From: Gammaproteobacteria bacterium
Lineage (GTDB): Bacteria > Aquificota > Aquificia > Aquificales > QOAS01
Direction of reading: 5' to 3'
DNA length: 5,263 nt
NCBI GenBank assembly: GCA_003972855.1
Contig: QOAS01000115.1
Coordinates: 1 to 5,263 of the forward strand
Shown here: in pieces, positions 1-5,224 of the stretch
How the letters are laid out: the number at the start of each line of letters is the position of its first letter
Position numbering within the stretch: position 1 is the first letter of the stretch
Position numbers and translations under genes: made by a program
The notes under the pieces: model-generated
Told to the model about the DNA's origin: nothing
Seen by the model: only the letters and a program-made list of their open reading frames with translations
The model's database searches: none

Positions 1-308
1 GTGTCGGTTGTAGGAGAGGTATTGGGCATACTAACCACGGTGGTAAATCCACCGAAAACCGCCGCTTTGCTACCGCTTTCAATGTCCTCTTTGTAAGTTT
101 GTCCCGGGTCTCTTAGGTGCGCGTGCGGGTCTACAAAGGCGGGGGCAACCACCATAGAGCGGGCATCTATAACCTCTTCGTCCCCCGAAGGGGGGATGTT
201 TTTCTCTATTTTTGAAATCTTACCGTCTTCTATAAGTATGTCCGCCAAACCTTCTAAATTTTGGGATGGGTCTACCACAAAACCGCCCTTTATTAGAAGT
301 TTTCCCAT
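1..308 (-). CDS. pyrC: Dihydroorotase, N-terminal part (runs off left edge)
   Basis: Catalyses the reversible cyclisation of N-carbamoyl-aspartate to dihydroorotate in de novo pyrimidine synthesis; cytoplasmic. Only 102 codons are present, read leftwards from the ATG at 308-306. Residues 1-50 are the small beta domain typical of the amidohydrolase family (DPSQNLEG at 13-20). The metal motif follows: D60-P-H62-A-H64-L-R66-D-P-G, where H62 and H64 match the HxH zinc ligands and R66 the substrate arginine. GGFTT (86-90) and MPNT (94-97, substrate Asn96) are also in place. The usual length is about 420 residues, so roughly three quarters lie outside the window. An in-frame TAA a few codons upstream rules out an earlier start; no clear ribosome site is seen. 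In Aquifex aeolicus this type of dihydroorotase works in a complex with aspartate transcarbamoylase (family knowledge). The gene diverges from lptD, with 29 bp between start codons. Confidence 0.95.
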   Translation of the reverse strand, partial: MGKLLIKGGFVVDPSQNLEGLADILIEDGKISKIEKNIPPSGDEEVIDARSMVVAPAFVDPHAHLRDPGQTYKEDIESGSKAAVFGGFTTVVSMPNTSPTTD

Positions 309-339
309 TGGGGTTAAAAATTAAACTAAAACTTCTAAT
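292..339. repeat. Perfect 12-bp inverted repeat across both divergent start regions
   Basis: ATTAGAAGTTTT (292-303) is exactly matched by its reverse complement AAAACTTCTAAT (328-339), with 24 bp between. The left arm lies in codons 3-6 of pyrC; the right arm includes the first two bases of the lptD ATG (338-340). Both divergent messages therefore read AAAACTTCTAAT at their 5' ends. It could be a symmetric operator for a shared regulator. If lptD RNA begins upstream of 292, it could instead form a hairpin that hides the lptD start codon. The repeat is seen directly; its role is inferred. Confidence 0.6.
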
Positions 340-2350
340 GCACCGAAGGTTATTTTTACTCCTTTTAAGTGTATCTTTAACCTACGCGAACCTCCTTTAT
401 TTAGATGCGGAAAAAGTAAAAAAAGAGGGAAAGGTATTCATTGCGGAAGGAAACGCAAATTTAACTTTTGGGAAATATTTTTTAAAGGCTCGGCGGGTTA
501 AGTATATAAAAAACCAAGAGGAGCTAATTGCGGAAGGAGACGTTTTTCTAACCGATAAAAAGGACATTTTTTTGCACGCGAAAAGGGTTGTTTATTACTT
601 AAAAACAAAAGTTGTAGAACTATATTGGGTGGAAGGAAAGGTTAAAGAGGGTTACTTCAAAAGTGACTTTGTAAAACTAAGAGGGGATTTATACATATTT
701 AGGGATTTCTGCGCCAGTAAGTGCGGAGATTATCAAGCGGAACTTTGCGCGAAGAAATTTATCTTTAATTCCACTCAGGGGAAGGGAACCGCTTACAACG
801 CCCTTTTGAAGGTGGAAAAAGTTCCCATCTTTTACACTCCCTATTATGTCTTTCTCACCAAAAGAAAAAGCGGATTTCTAACACCTTTGGTTGGGATTGA
901 TAGCTACGGGGGTTTCATCTATAGGCAACCCTATTTTTGGGCTATTGACCCCTACTCGGACTTAACAATAACCGCGGACTACCGAAGTGCGGGAATGAAA
1001 GGCATAGGCTTCCAATTTAGGAAATATTTTTCCAACGATTTTTACTTGGAGAGTTTAAACCAATACTATTACGATAGTTCGGAATACTCCCGCTGGTGGG
1101 AAGGGAGGGATTATTACAGAAAAAACCGCTTTCTACTCTACGGATGGGGCTATAAAGGAAAACTCCAATTCGGGTGGGATTTACCGTCCGATATAGATTA
1201 CTACTACGATGTATTTTTCTTTGACAAAGACTCGCGCTATAAGAGTTTTGCCAAAAGCTATTTAAACTACTCGGTGAAAGACCCCAAATTTACCCTAAAC
1301 TTATCGGGTAAATACTTTTACAACCTCTCCACCCGCAACAGGAGTGCAGACCTCTTAATTTTCCCCGATGTTTATTTTTATCTAAAACCTATAAGGTTGG
1401 GTAAGGAATTTTCCTTAGACCTAACCTCCGAAGTTACGAACTTTTACCAATACAACAAAAACCTCTTTAGGTGGAGAATTGAACCTAAGCTCAAGTGGAG
1501 ACACATATTCGGAAAAACCCCCGTTACGTTCTACTTTAAACCTTATTACGTTTATTACTCCTCGGGTAGATACGGAAACAAAAAGCACATCGGCGGTTTT
1601 GACTTAAAGTTAAAAAGTCTCCTCTACGATTACGATTTGGTAAGAACCTCCGTTTGGAAACTATTTTCCAGCTTTGAATGGGTATACGAATTCTCTCCCT
1701 TTGAGGAAAAGAACACCCCCAACTACGATTACTTTGACCAGTTCTCCAAAAAGAATACGGTAACTTTGAGAAACTTAAACACCATCTACTACAAAGGCGT
1801 ATCGGTGGGTGAAATTATTTTGGAACAACCCTACAACTTCTATAACGGTTACAACTTTCCAACCGACGGCAAATGGGTGAGCGGGAAAATTCTACCTTTA
1901 AAGGTCTATTACGAATTTAACACCCCTTCGCGGGATATCTCCTTTTCGGGAAAACTCTATTACGACTACCAACTATCCAAGGTTGTCTACACCTCCAACT
2001 CCTTTAGTTGGAAGGCGGTAAAAACCCTCCTTACGGAGGTAAACCTAAAGATTTCCCACTCCCTAAGTAAAGACCATTTGGGAAAACGCCAATCGGAGGG
2101 TATCTCTTACGGACTGTCCGCACGGGTGAGAAGACTTTATGCGGAAATTGAAAACTACTACGATTATTTGGTTTCAAAAAATGTAAGAACCTCCTTAGAC
2201 CTTTCCTATAGGAAAAAGTGTTGGTCTTTGGGAATAAAGTATGAAAGGGACTACGATAGGGATAGCGGTAAATACGAGTGGAGGGTGATGATAGTGTTTA
2301 CGGTATTTTCCAATCCGTTTAATTTCTTACTCACGGGTGGTAGGCAATGA
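338..2350 (+). CDS. lptD: LPS-assembly protein LptD (OstA), outer-membrane barrel
   Basis: Outer-membrane component of the Lpt bridge; with the lipoprotein LptE it inserts lipopolysaccharide into the outer leaflet. The product has 670 residues. I chose the ATG at 338 because it opens a standard signal peptide (MHRR, then LFLLLLSVSL, cleavage near TYA at 15-17); the frame is open further upstream but that stretch lies inside pyrC. Residues about 25-115 are the OstA/LptA-like jellyroll (repeated strands such as FIAEGNANLTF and LIAEGDVFLT). About 150-250 is the conserved barrel entry (VPIFYTPYYVF, KSGFLTPLVG, YRQPYFWAIDPYSDLTITADY). The rest is Tyr/Phe-rich alternating strands of the large barrel. 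Cysteines are at 125, 129, 137 and 628; E. coli LptD needs disulfides joining its N-domain to the barrel, and one such link is possible here. Shorter than E. coli LptD (784). Its stop overlaps the next gene's start, implying translational coupling. Confidence 0.93.
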   Translation: MHRRLFLLLLSVSLTYANLLYLDAEKVKKEGKVFIAEGNANLTFGKYFLKARRVKYIKNQEELIAEGDVFLTDKKDIFLHAKRVVYYLKTKVVELYWVEGKVKEGYFKSDFVKLRGDLYIFRDFCASKCGDYQAELCAKKFIFNSTQGKGTAYNALLKVEKVPIFYTPYYVFLTKRKSGFLTPLVGIDSYGGFIYRQPYFWAIDPYSDLTITADYRSAGMKGIGFQFRKYFSNDFYLESLNQYYYDSSEYSRWWEGRDYYRKNRFLLYGWGYKGKLQFGWDLPSDIDYYYDVFFFDKDSRYKSFAKSYLNYSVKDPKFTLNLSGKYFYNLSTRNRSADLLIFPDVYFYLKPIRLGKEFSLDLTSEVTNFYQYNKNLFRWRIEPKLKWRHIFGKTPVTFYFKPYYVYYSSGRYGNKKHIGGFDLKLKSLLYDYDLVRTSVWKLFSSFEWVYEFSPFEEKNTPNYDYFDQFSKKNTVTLRNLNTIYYKGVSVGEIILEQPYNFYNGYNFPTDGKWVSGKILPLKVYYEFNTPSRDISFSGKLYYDYQLSKVVYTSNSFSWKAVKTLLTEVNLKISHSLSKDHLGKRQSEGISYGLSARVRRLYAEIENYYDYLVSKNVRTSLDLSYRKKCWSLGIKYERDYDRDSGKYEWRVMIVFTVFSNPFNFLLTGGRQ

Positions 2351-3120
2351 AAAAGAGGTGGCACAACTTTAAAATCCACCGCGAGTGGGAAATCATAGGG
2401 GAACTGAAAGCCAAACAGGGTGACGTTTGGAGACTTTTTAGGATACTTTCGGAGTTCGTTCAAGGTTTTGACCTCCTTTCGGAAATAGGTCCCTCCGTTA
2501 CCTTTTTCGGCAGTTCCCGTTTTACCCCCGAAAATCCCTACTATCGGAAAGCTTACGAAACCGCCTACCTCTTTGGGAAAGAGGGTTATACGATTGTAAC
2601 CGGTGGTGGTCCCGGTATAATGGAAGCGGCAAATAAAGGGGCTAAAGAAGCGGGTGCGGAAAGTATAGGACTTCAGATAGATATTCCAACCGAGGCGGGA
2701 AAAAATCCCTACACCACAAAAAGTTTACTCTTTAAACACTTTTTCGTTAGAAAGGTAATGCTCCTAAGATACGCGTTGGGATATGTAATATTTCCGGGGG
2801 GTTACGGAACCTTTGACGAACTCTTTGAGGCACTAACCTTGATGCAGACCAAAAAGATGTATCCCTTTCCCATACTCCTCTTTGGGAGTGAATACTGGAA
2901 ACCTTTGGTTCACTTTATGAGGCATACCATGGTTGAATTCGGAACCATTGGCGACGACGACCTCAATTTCTTTCAAATTGTGGACGATCCCGAGGAGGCG
3001 GTTGAAATAATAAACCGCTTCGTGTTGGAAAAGAGTAAACACTTCGGTGAAAGCTTTTATGTAAACCCCAAATTCGTTAAATTCCTGCGGAGGTTAAGGG
3101 AAAAATACGAAAGAAGTTGA
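2347..3120 (+). CDS. LOG-family protein (TIGR00730 type), nucleotide phosphoribohydrolase
   Basis: A 257-residue Rossmann-fold protein of the LOG family, once misnamed lysine decarboxylase. Characterised members hydrolyse nucleoside 5'-monophosphates (cytokinin ribotides in plants, purine or pyrimidine nucleotides in bacteria) to base and ribose 5-phosphate. Seen in the sequence: the first Rossmann strand VTFFGSSR (51-58), VTGGGPGIMEAANKGA (84-99), the RK pair at 135-136, and the diagnostic catalytic/phosphate motif PGGYGTFDE (150-158). Residues 1-48 form a charged helical extension, common in the longer bacterial members. Its ATG overlaps the lptD stop (ATGA), with a GGTGG Shine-Dalgarno-like stretch about 6 bp upstream. 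It probably sits in one operon with lptD, although no functional link to LPS transport is known to me. The exact substrate cannot be read from sequence. Confidence 0.9.
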   Translation: MKKRWHNFKIHREWEIIGELKAKQGDVWRLFRILSEFVQGFDLLSEIGPSVTFFGSSRFTPENPYYRKAYETAYLFGKEGYTIVTGGGPGIMEAANKGAKEAGAESIGLQIDIPTEAGKNPYTTKSLLFKHFFVRKVMLLRYALGYVIFPGGYGTFDELFEALTLMQTKKMYPFPILLFGSEYWKPLVHFMRHTMVEFGTIGDDDLNFFQIVDDPEEAVEIINRFVLEKSKHFGESFYVNPKFVKFLRRLREKYERS

Positions 3121-3129
3121 AATTAGCCT

Positions 3130-3159
3130 TTGCAACCTTTTGGGTTTTTTGTTTAAAAT
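3130..3159 (+). promoter_or_regulatory. Possible promoter for the small Cys protein
   Basis: TTGCAA (3130-3135) and TAAAAT (3154-3159) are separated by 18 bp, a sigma-70-like layout. The -10 box ends 8 bp before the ATG at 3168, so a transcript from here would be leaderless or nearly so. It lies in the short gap after the LOG-family gene, which suggests the small gene may also be expressed apart from the operon. Boxes this AT-rich arise by chance, hence the low score. Confidence 0.35.
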
Positions 3160-3167
3160 TCCAACCG

Positions 3168-3485
3168 ATGGCGGTAGAGCTGGTTGTAAACTCCGAAACC
3201 AAAGATGGAAAGAAGGCAAAAATTACCGTAACACTAAAGAAGTTTTGCCAATGCAAATCCTCCCACTCCCAATGTCAGGAAGACGCCCAAAAAATAGCCC
3301 CCGAAAAGGTTTTACCGGTTGTAGCCCGTTGGGAGAGTGAAAAGATATTTTGGATGGACGGGAAACTCCACCCCAACTTTATCCTTGAAGTTTTAGAAGC
3401 TATAACGGAAGTTTTGGAAACCGTTTGCGTAACCGCAAAAAGCGAACACCTGCAAGGTGCGGATGTAAAGGTGGAGATTTCCTAA
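3168..3485 (+). CDS. Small cysteine-containing protein, function unknown
   Basis: I do not recognise this 105-residue product. It opens with a likely beta hairpin (VELVVNSETKDGKKAKITVTL), followed by a cysteine cluster C27-x-C29-x6-C36 and a lone C87. The second half looks mixed: APEKVLPVVARWE, then a predicted helix (PNFILEVLEAITEVLETV), then a closing strand (ADVKVEIS). The Cys spacing could bind metal or form disulfides, but matches no family I can name. The frame is open back to a TTG at 3117 that overlaps the LOG-gene stop (TTGA). That start would add 17 residues with a hydrophobic core (LAFATFWVFCL) which could be a short signal peptide, making the protein exported. I prefer the ATG at 3168 because of the promoter-like boxes just ahead and the clean strand that follows. 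Same strand as lptD and the LOG gene. Confidence 0.75.
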   Translation: MAVELVVNSETKDGKKAKITVTLKKFCQCKSSHSQCQEDAQKIAPEKVLPVVARWESEKIFWMDGKLHPNFILEVLEAITEVLETVCVTAKSEHLQGADVKVEIS

Positions 3486-3759
3486 AGAAGAAGGTTTTTT
3501 GTTAATTTTTTCACTTAGGTTTTTCTTACTTTTTCAAAACTTGTTTCGGTTTCCTTAATTCAAATTCCACTAAGGTTTCAATTCCACTAAATAGAGATAA
3601 AACTAACGTCTATATTTCACAAAGCCTTCTCAAGTGAAACCAAATGGGAGTAAATTAACACCGCCAAATCCTTTTGCTTTGAGAAAATGAAAGTCGGCAA
3701 AGTGGATATAAAAGAAGTTTTTTTTGCAAATAATCTTTTCTCGGATAAAACCTATAAGT
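3486..3759. other. AT-rich intergenic region with CRISPR remnant
   Basis: This stretch lies between the small Cys protein and the barrel gene. It opens with two T-runs (3495-3500 and 3505-3510) but no G+C-rich hairpin, so no intrinsic terminator can be called. It then holds the solitary CRISPR repeat (3560-3603) and an inverted repeat TTTCAC...GTGAAA (3615-3620 / 3634-3639, 13-nt loop). A TATAAA at 3707-3712 may be a -10 box for the barrel gene, but no well-spaced -35 is seen. A 52-codon open frame from 3687 crosses into the barrel gene and is treated as a finding only. Confidence 0.5.
3560..3603 (-). repeat. Solitary degenerate CRISPR repeat plus truncated copy
   Basis: 3575-3603 matches the 29-bp repeat of the array 1.2 kb away at 27 of 29 positions; the changes are two G-to-A at repeat positions 17 and 19. 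Directly abutting it on the left, TCAAATTCCACTAAG (3560-3574) resembles the first half of the same repeat with one inserted A and no second half or spacer. Orientation is the same as in the main array. The two substitutions fall in the 3' arm of the central hairpin, so pairing is lost and processing is unlikely. This is best read as the remains of an old array end. Confidence 0.85.
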
Positions 3760-4659
3760 ATGATGAGGAAGGCAATTTTGACTACGGTAGGATTGGGTTT
3801 GATTTCGGGTTTGGCTACCGCTACCACCATAAAAACCTCCCTTGAAGTTCAAACCTCCTACCAAGACGCGACAGAAAATGCTATGAGGACACAGGACTTA
3901 AAGCGTGGTGGAATTGTTGCAGGGTTGCAAACCCAAAACTTTTTCCTAAAAGTGGGAGTAAGGACGGAAAACGGAAAAACCAATATAGGAAGCCTCGGTT
4001 CTACGCATTTTTGGAGCAATCAATATTCGGTTTTGCTCGGATACAAACTCCCCCGACTGACCGTTTACGGTCTGTTCGGTAGAGGCTACTCAAATCGCAA
4101 GGGAATAGACAAAGGATACCTCGGCGGAATAGGTATCCAAAAGGAATTTTTGGGTTGGAAAGGTGATGCATTTTTGAGCTATTACAAGCCCGCCGATAAC
4201 TATTCCTTCTACAGGTGGGAATTGGATTTAAAAGCTACCCACGAGTTTGGAAACGGATTTGAAATAACCCCCGAACTCATAACGGAATATCAGGGAAAAG
4301 ACATTTACGCAAGCGACAAAGGATTAAAAGGGTATGTCAAACTCCAAATCGCAAGGGAATTCCAAACCCAATACGGAAAGTTTAAACCTTACATTTTCGG
4401 CGGAGTGGGAAAGATAACGGCTTGGCAAGAGGGGTTGTTCTCTGAGGATACAAAAAGGGCAAAGGAAGGGGAAATCGGAGCTGGTTTGAATTGCGAGTTT
4501 GGAAGGGTGAAACTAAGCCTATCGGGAGCTTACGAGTGGTGGAAGGATTTAAACTCTGACGAAACCGTATCGCAATCGCTTAAGCAAGGCGAGTTTGTAG
4601 CCGTTACCGATACCACGGGTGGTTATGCGGTAAATTTCTCTTTGAGCGTGGGGTTTTAA
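3760..4659 (+). CDS. Outer-membrane beta-barrel (porin-like) protein
   Basis: A 299-residue protein from the ATG at 3760 (a second ATG follows at once at 3763). Residues 1-21 are a clear signal peptide: MMRK, then AILTTVGLGLISGL, then ATA as the signal-peptidase I site. The mature chain is a series of amphipathic strands with tight turns, for example IVAGLQTQNFFLKVGVRTEN, YSVLLGYKL, LTVYGLFGRGY, FKPYIFGGVGKI and VKLSLSGAYEWW. It ends NFSLSVGF with a terminal Phe, the usual BAM recognition signal of outer-membrane proteins. Size would suit a barrel of about 12 strands; I cannot name the family, and the substrate, if it is a pore, is unknown. No Shine-Dalgarno is seen before the start. The gene is bracketed by same-orientation CRISPR repeats at 3575 and 4804 and ends tail-to-tail with a truncated gene, the two stops overlapping by two bases. 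Confidence 0.85.
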   Translation: MMRKAILTTVGLGLISGLATATTIKTSLEVQTSYQDATENAMRTQDLKRGGIVAGLQTQNFFLKVGVRTENGKTNIGSLGSTHFWSNQYSVLLGYKLPRLTVYGLFGRGYSNRKGIDKGYLGGIGIQKEFLGWKGDAFLSYYKPADNYSFYRWELDLKATHEFGNGFEITPELITEYQGKDIYASDKGLKGYVKLQIAREFQTQYGKFKPYIFGGVGKITAWQEGLFSEDTKRAKEGEIGAGLNCEFGRVKLSLSGAYEWWKDLNSDETVSQSLKQGEFVAVTDTTGGYAVNFSLSVGF

Positions 4660-4808
4660 CTGAAAAGAGAATTCCACTTTTCCTTTATCTTTTCGGTTGT
4701 TTTATCTATTACCTCTTTTATCTTATCAAACAAGTCCTCTTCGTGCTGTTTAATTTTCTCTTTCGCTTCCTCTATGCGATGTTCCGTTGCTTTTGCGATT
4801 TGGGTCTC
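4656..4808 (-). pseudogene. 3' remnant of a helical/coiled-coil gene cut by the CRISPR array
   Basis: Read leftwards from the end of the array, an open frame of 50 sense codons ends with TAA at 4658-4656. It encodes a highly charged, amphipathic helical tail: ATEHRIEEAKEKIKQHEEDL, then FDKIKEVIDKTTEKIKEKWN and SLFS. Composition and Glu/Lys heptad-like spacing look like genuine protein, and the stop overlaps the barrel gene's stop (TTAA), as expected of real convergent genes. No ATG or GTG exists in frame; a TTG 26 codons in would leave only 25 residues. Upstream the frame runs through repeat 1 and meets TAA at the end of spacer 1. So the 5' part seems to have been lost when the array arrived or was rearranged. 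The alternative is a small gene with a rare ATT or ATC start. The original function cannot be told. Confidence 0.5.
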
Positions 4809-5035
4809 AATTCCACTAAGTGGAGATAAAACTTACCTCACCTCTTCCCAAAAATTGCTTAACAACCCGTGTTTCAATTCCACTAAGTGTAGATAAAACG
4901 ATAATCGCCAAAATCCTTGGTGTATCAAGGGAAGCAATAGTTTCAATTCCACTAAGTGTAGATAAAACCCGTTGCGGACTTCTACTACCTCCTGAAAGAT
5001 ACCGCAGTTTCAATTCCACTAAGTGGAGATAAAAC
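4804..5035 (-). CRISPR. CRISPR array, 4 repeats and 3 spacers
   Basis: 29-bp repeats lie at 4804-4832, 4871-4899, 4940-4968 and 5007-5035; spacers at 4833-4870 (38 nt), 4900-4939 (40) and 4969-5006 (38). On the plus strand each starts GTTTCAATTCC (GTCTC in the first) and ends GATAAAAC. The core TCCACTAAGTGGA can pair as a 5-bp stem with a TAA loop. Repeats 2 and 3 have T instead of G at position 20, breaking one pair of that stem. Transcription is probably leftwards: on the minus strand the repeat ends ATTGAAAC, the common 3' handle of class 1 (type I/III) crRNAs; the altered repeat, expected at the leader-distal end, is the leftmost; and a promoter lies to the right. No cas gene is in the window, so the subtype cannot be assigned. 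Confidence 0.97.
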
Positions 5036-5224
5036 CGAGCATTTTGCAAACCTTTTTCAGTTGCCAAGGAGCCTACTCTATCAACGGTTTGATTTTCATT
5101 TTATAAAAAATCCCCCGTTCGTCAAGTGAAGTTAATTTTCACTAACCATCAAGTTGTGTAAATACCAAACATTACTTGATAACTTCTAACTTACTCCTCC
5201 AAAGGTTTCAAATTACACCGTCTA
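5036..5224 (-). promoter_or_regulatory. Probable CRISPR leader
   Basis: AT-rich, no open frame of note, directly next to the intact repeat 4. It carries a minus-strand promoter (5098-5125) that would give about 55 nt of leader RNA before the first repeat. Two inverted repeats lie upstream of that promoter: AGTGAA/TTCACT (5125-5130 / 5138-5143), touching the -35 box, and ATCAAGT/ACTTGAT (5148-5154 / 5174-5180). Such symmetric sites could bind regulators or integration host factors, but this is inference from position. The outer limit of the leader cannot be fixed from one sequence. Confidence 0.6.
5098..5125 (-). promoter_or_regulatory. Candidate CRISPR precursor promoter
   Basis: On the minus strand TTGACG (5125-5120) is followed after 16 bp by TAAAAT (5103-5098). 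Both boxes are five of six to the sigma-70 consensus. It points into the array and fits the orientation deduced from the repeat ends. Confidence 0.55.

Noticed and set aside
266..337. Upstream extension of lptD to 266
   Set aside because: It would overlap pyrC and bury the signal peptide 24 residues into the protein; the ATG at 338 gives a normal signal sequence.
2251..3042. Minus-strand open frames opposite the lptD end and the LOG gene (2251-2463, 2833-3042)
   Set aside because: They are antisense shadows of well-supported genes and show no recognisable domains.
3134..3146. AACC...GGTT hairpin followed by T6 as a terminator after the LOG-family gene
   Set aside because: A 4-bp stem would not be stable in a thermophile, and the stretch is equally explained as promoter or 5' coding sequence of the next gene.
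3630..3864. Two minus-strand open frames over the intergenic region and the barrel gene start
   Set aside because: Mutually overlapping, with no start signals, no family motifs and antisense to a strong signal peptide.
4670..4707. AATTCCACT (4670-4678) and GTTTTATCT (4699-4707), 9-bp matches to the repeat
   Set aside because: They are in opposite orientations and fall inside the helical coding remnant, where codons such as GAT AAA ACA explain them.
4820..5032. Open frame of 70 codons on the plus strand across the array
   Set aside because: Same reason: the recurring VSIPLSVDKT is the repeat translated. Only the spacer 2 segment was informative, as a possible protospacer peptide.
4816..5067. 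Open frame of 83 codons on the minus strand across the array
   Set aside because: It repeats VLSTLSGIET at each CRISPR repeat, so it is a translation of the array; repeat-plus-spacer units happen to stay open.
5205..5218. GTTTCAAATTACAC resembling the start of the CRISPR repeat
   Set aside because: Only partly matches the first 13 bases, with no match to the second half and no spacer-like spacing; chance in AT-rich DNA is likely.
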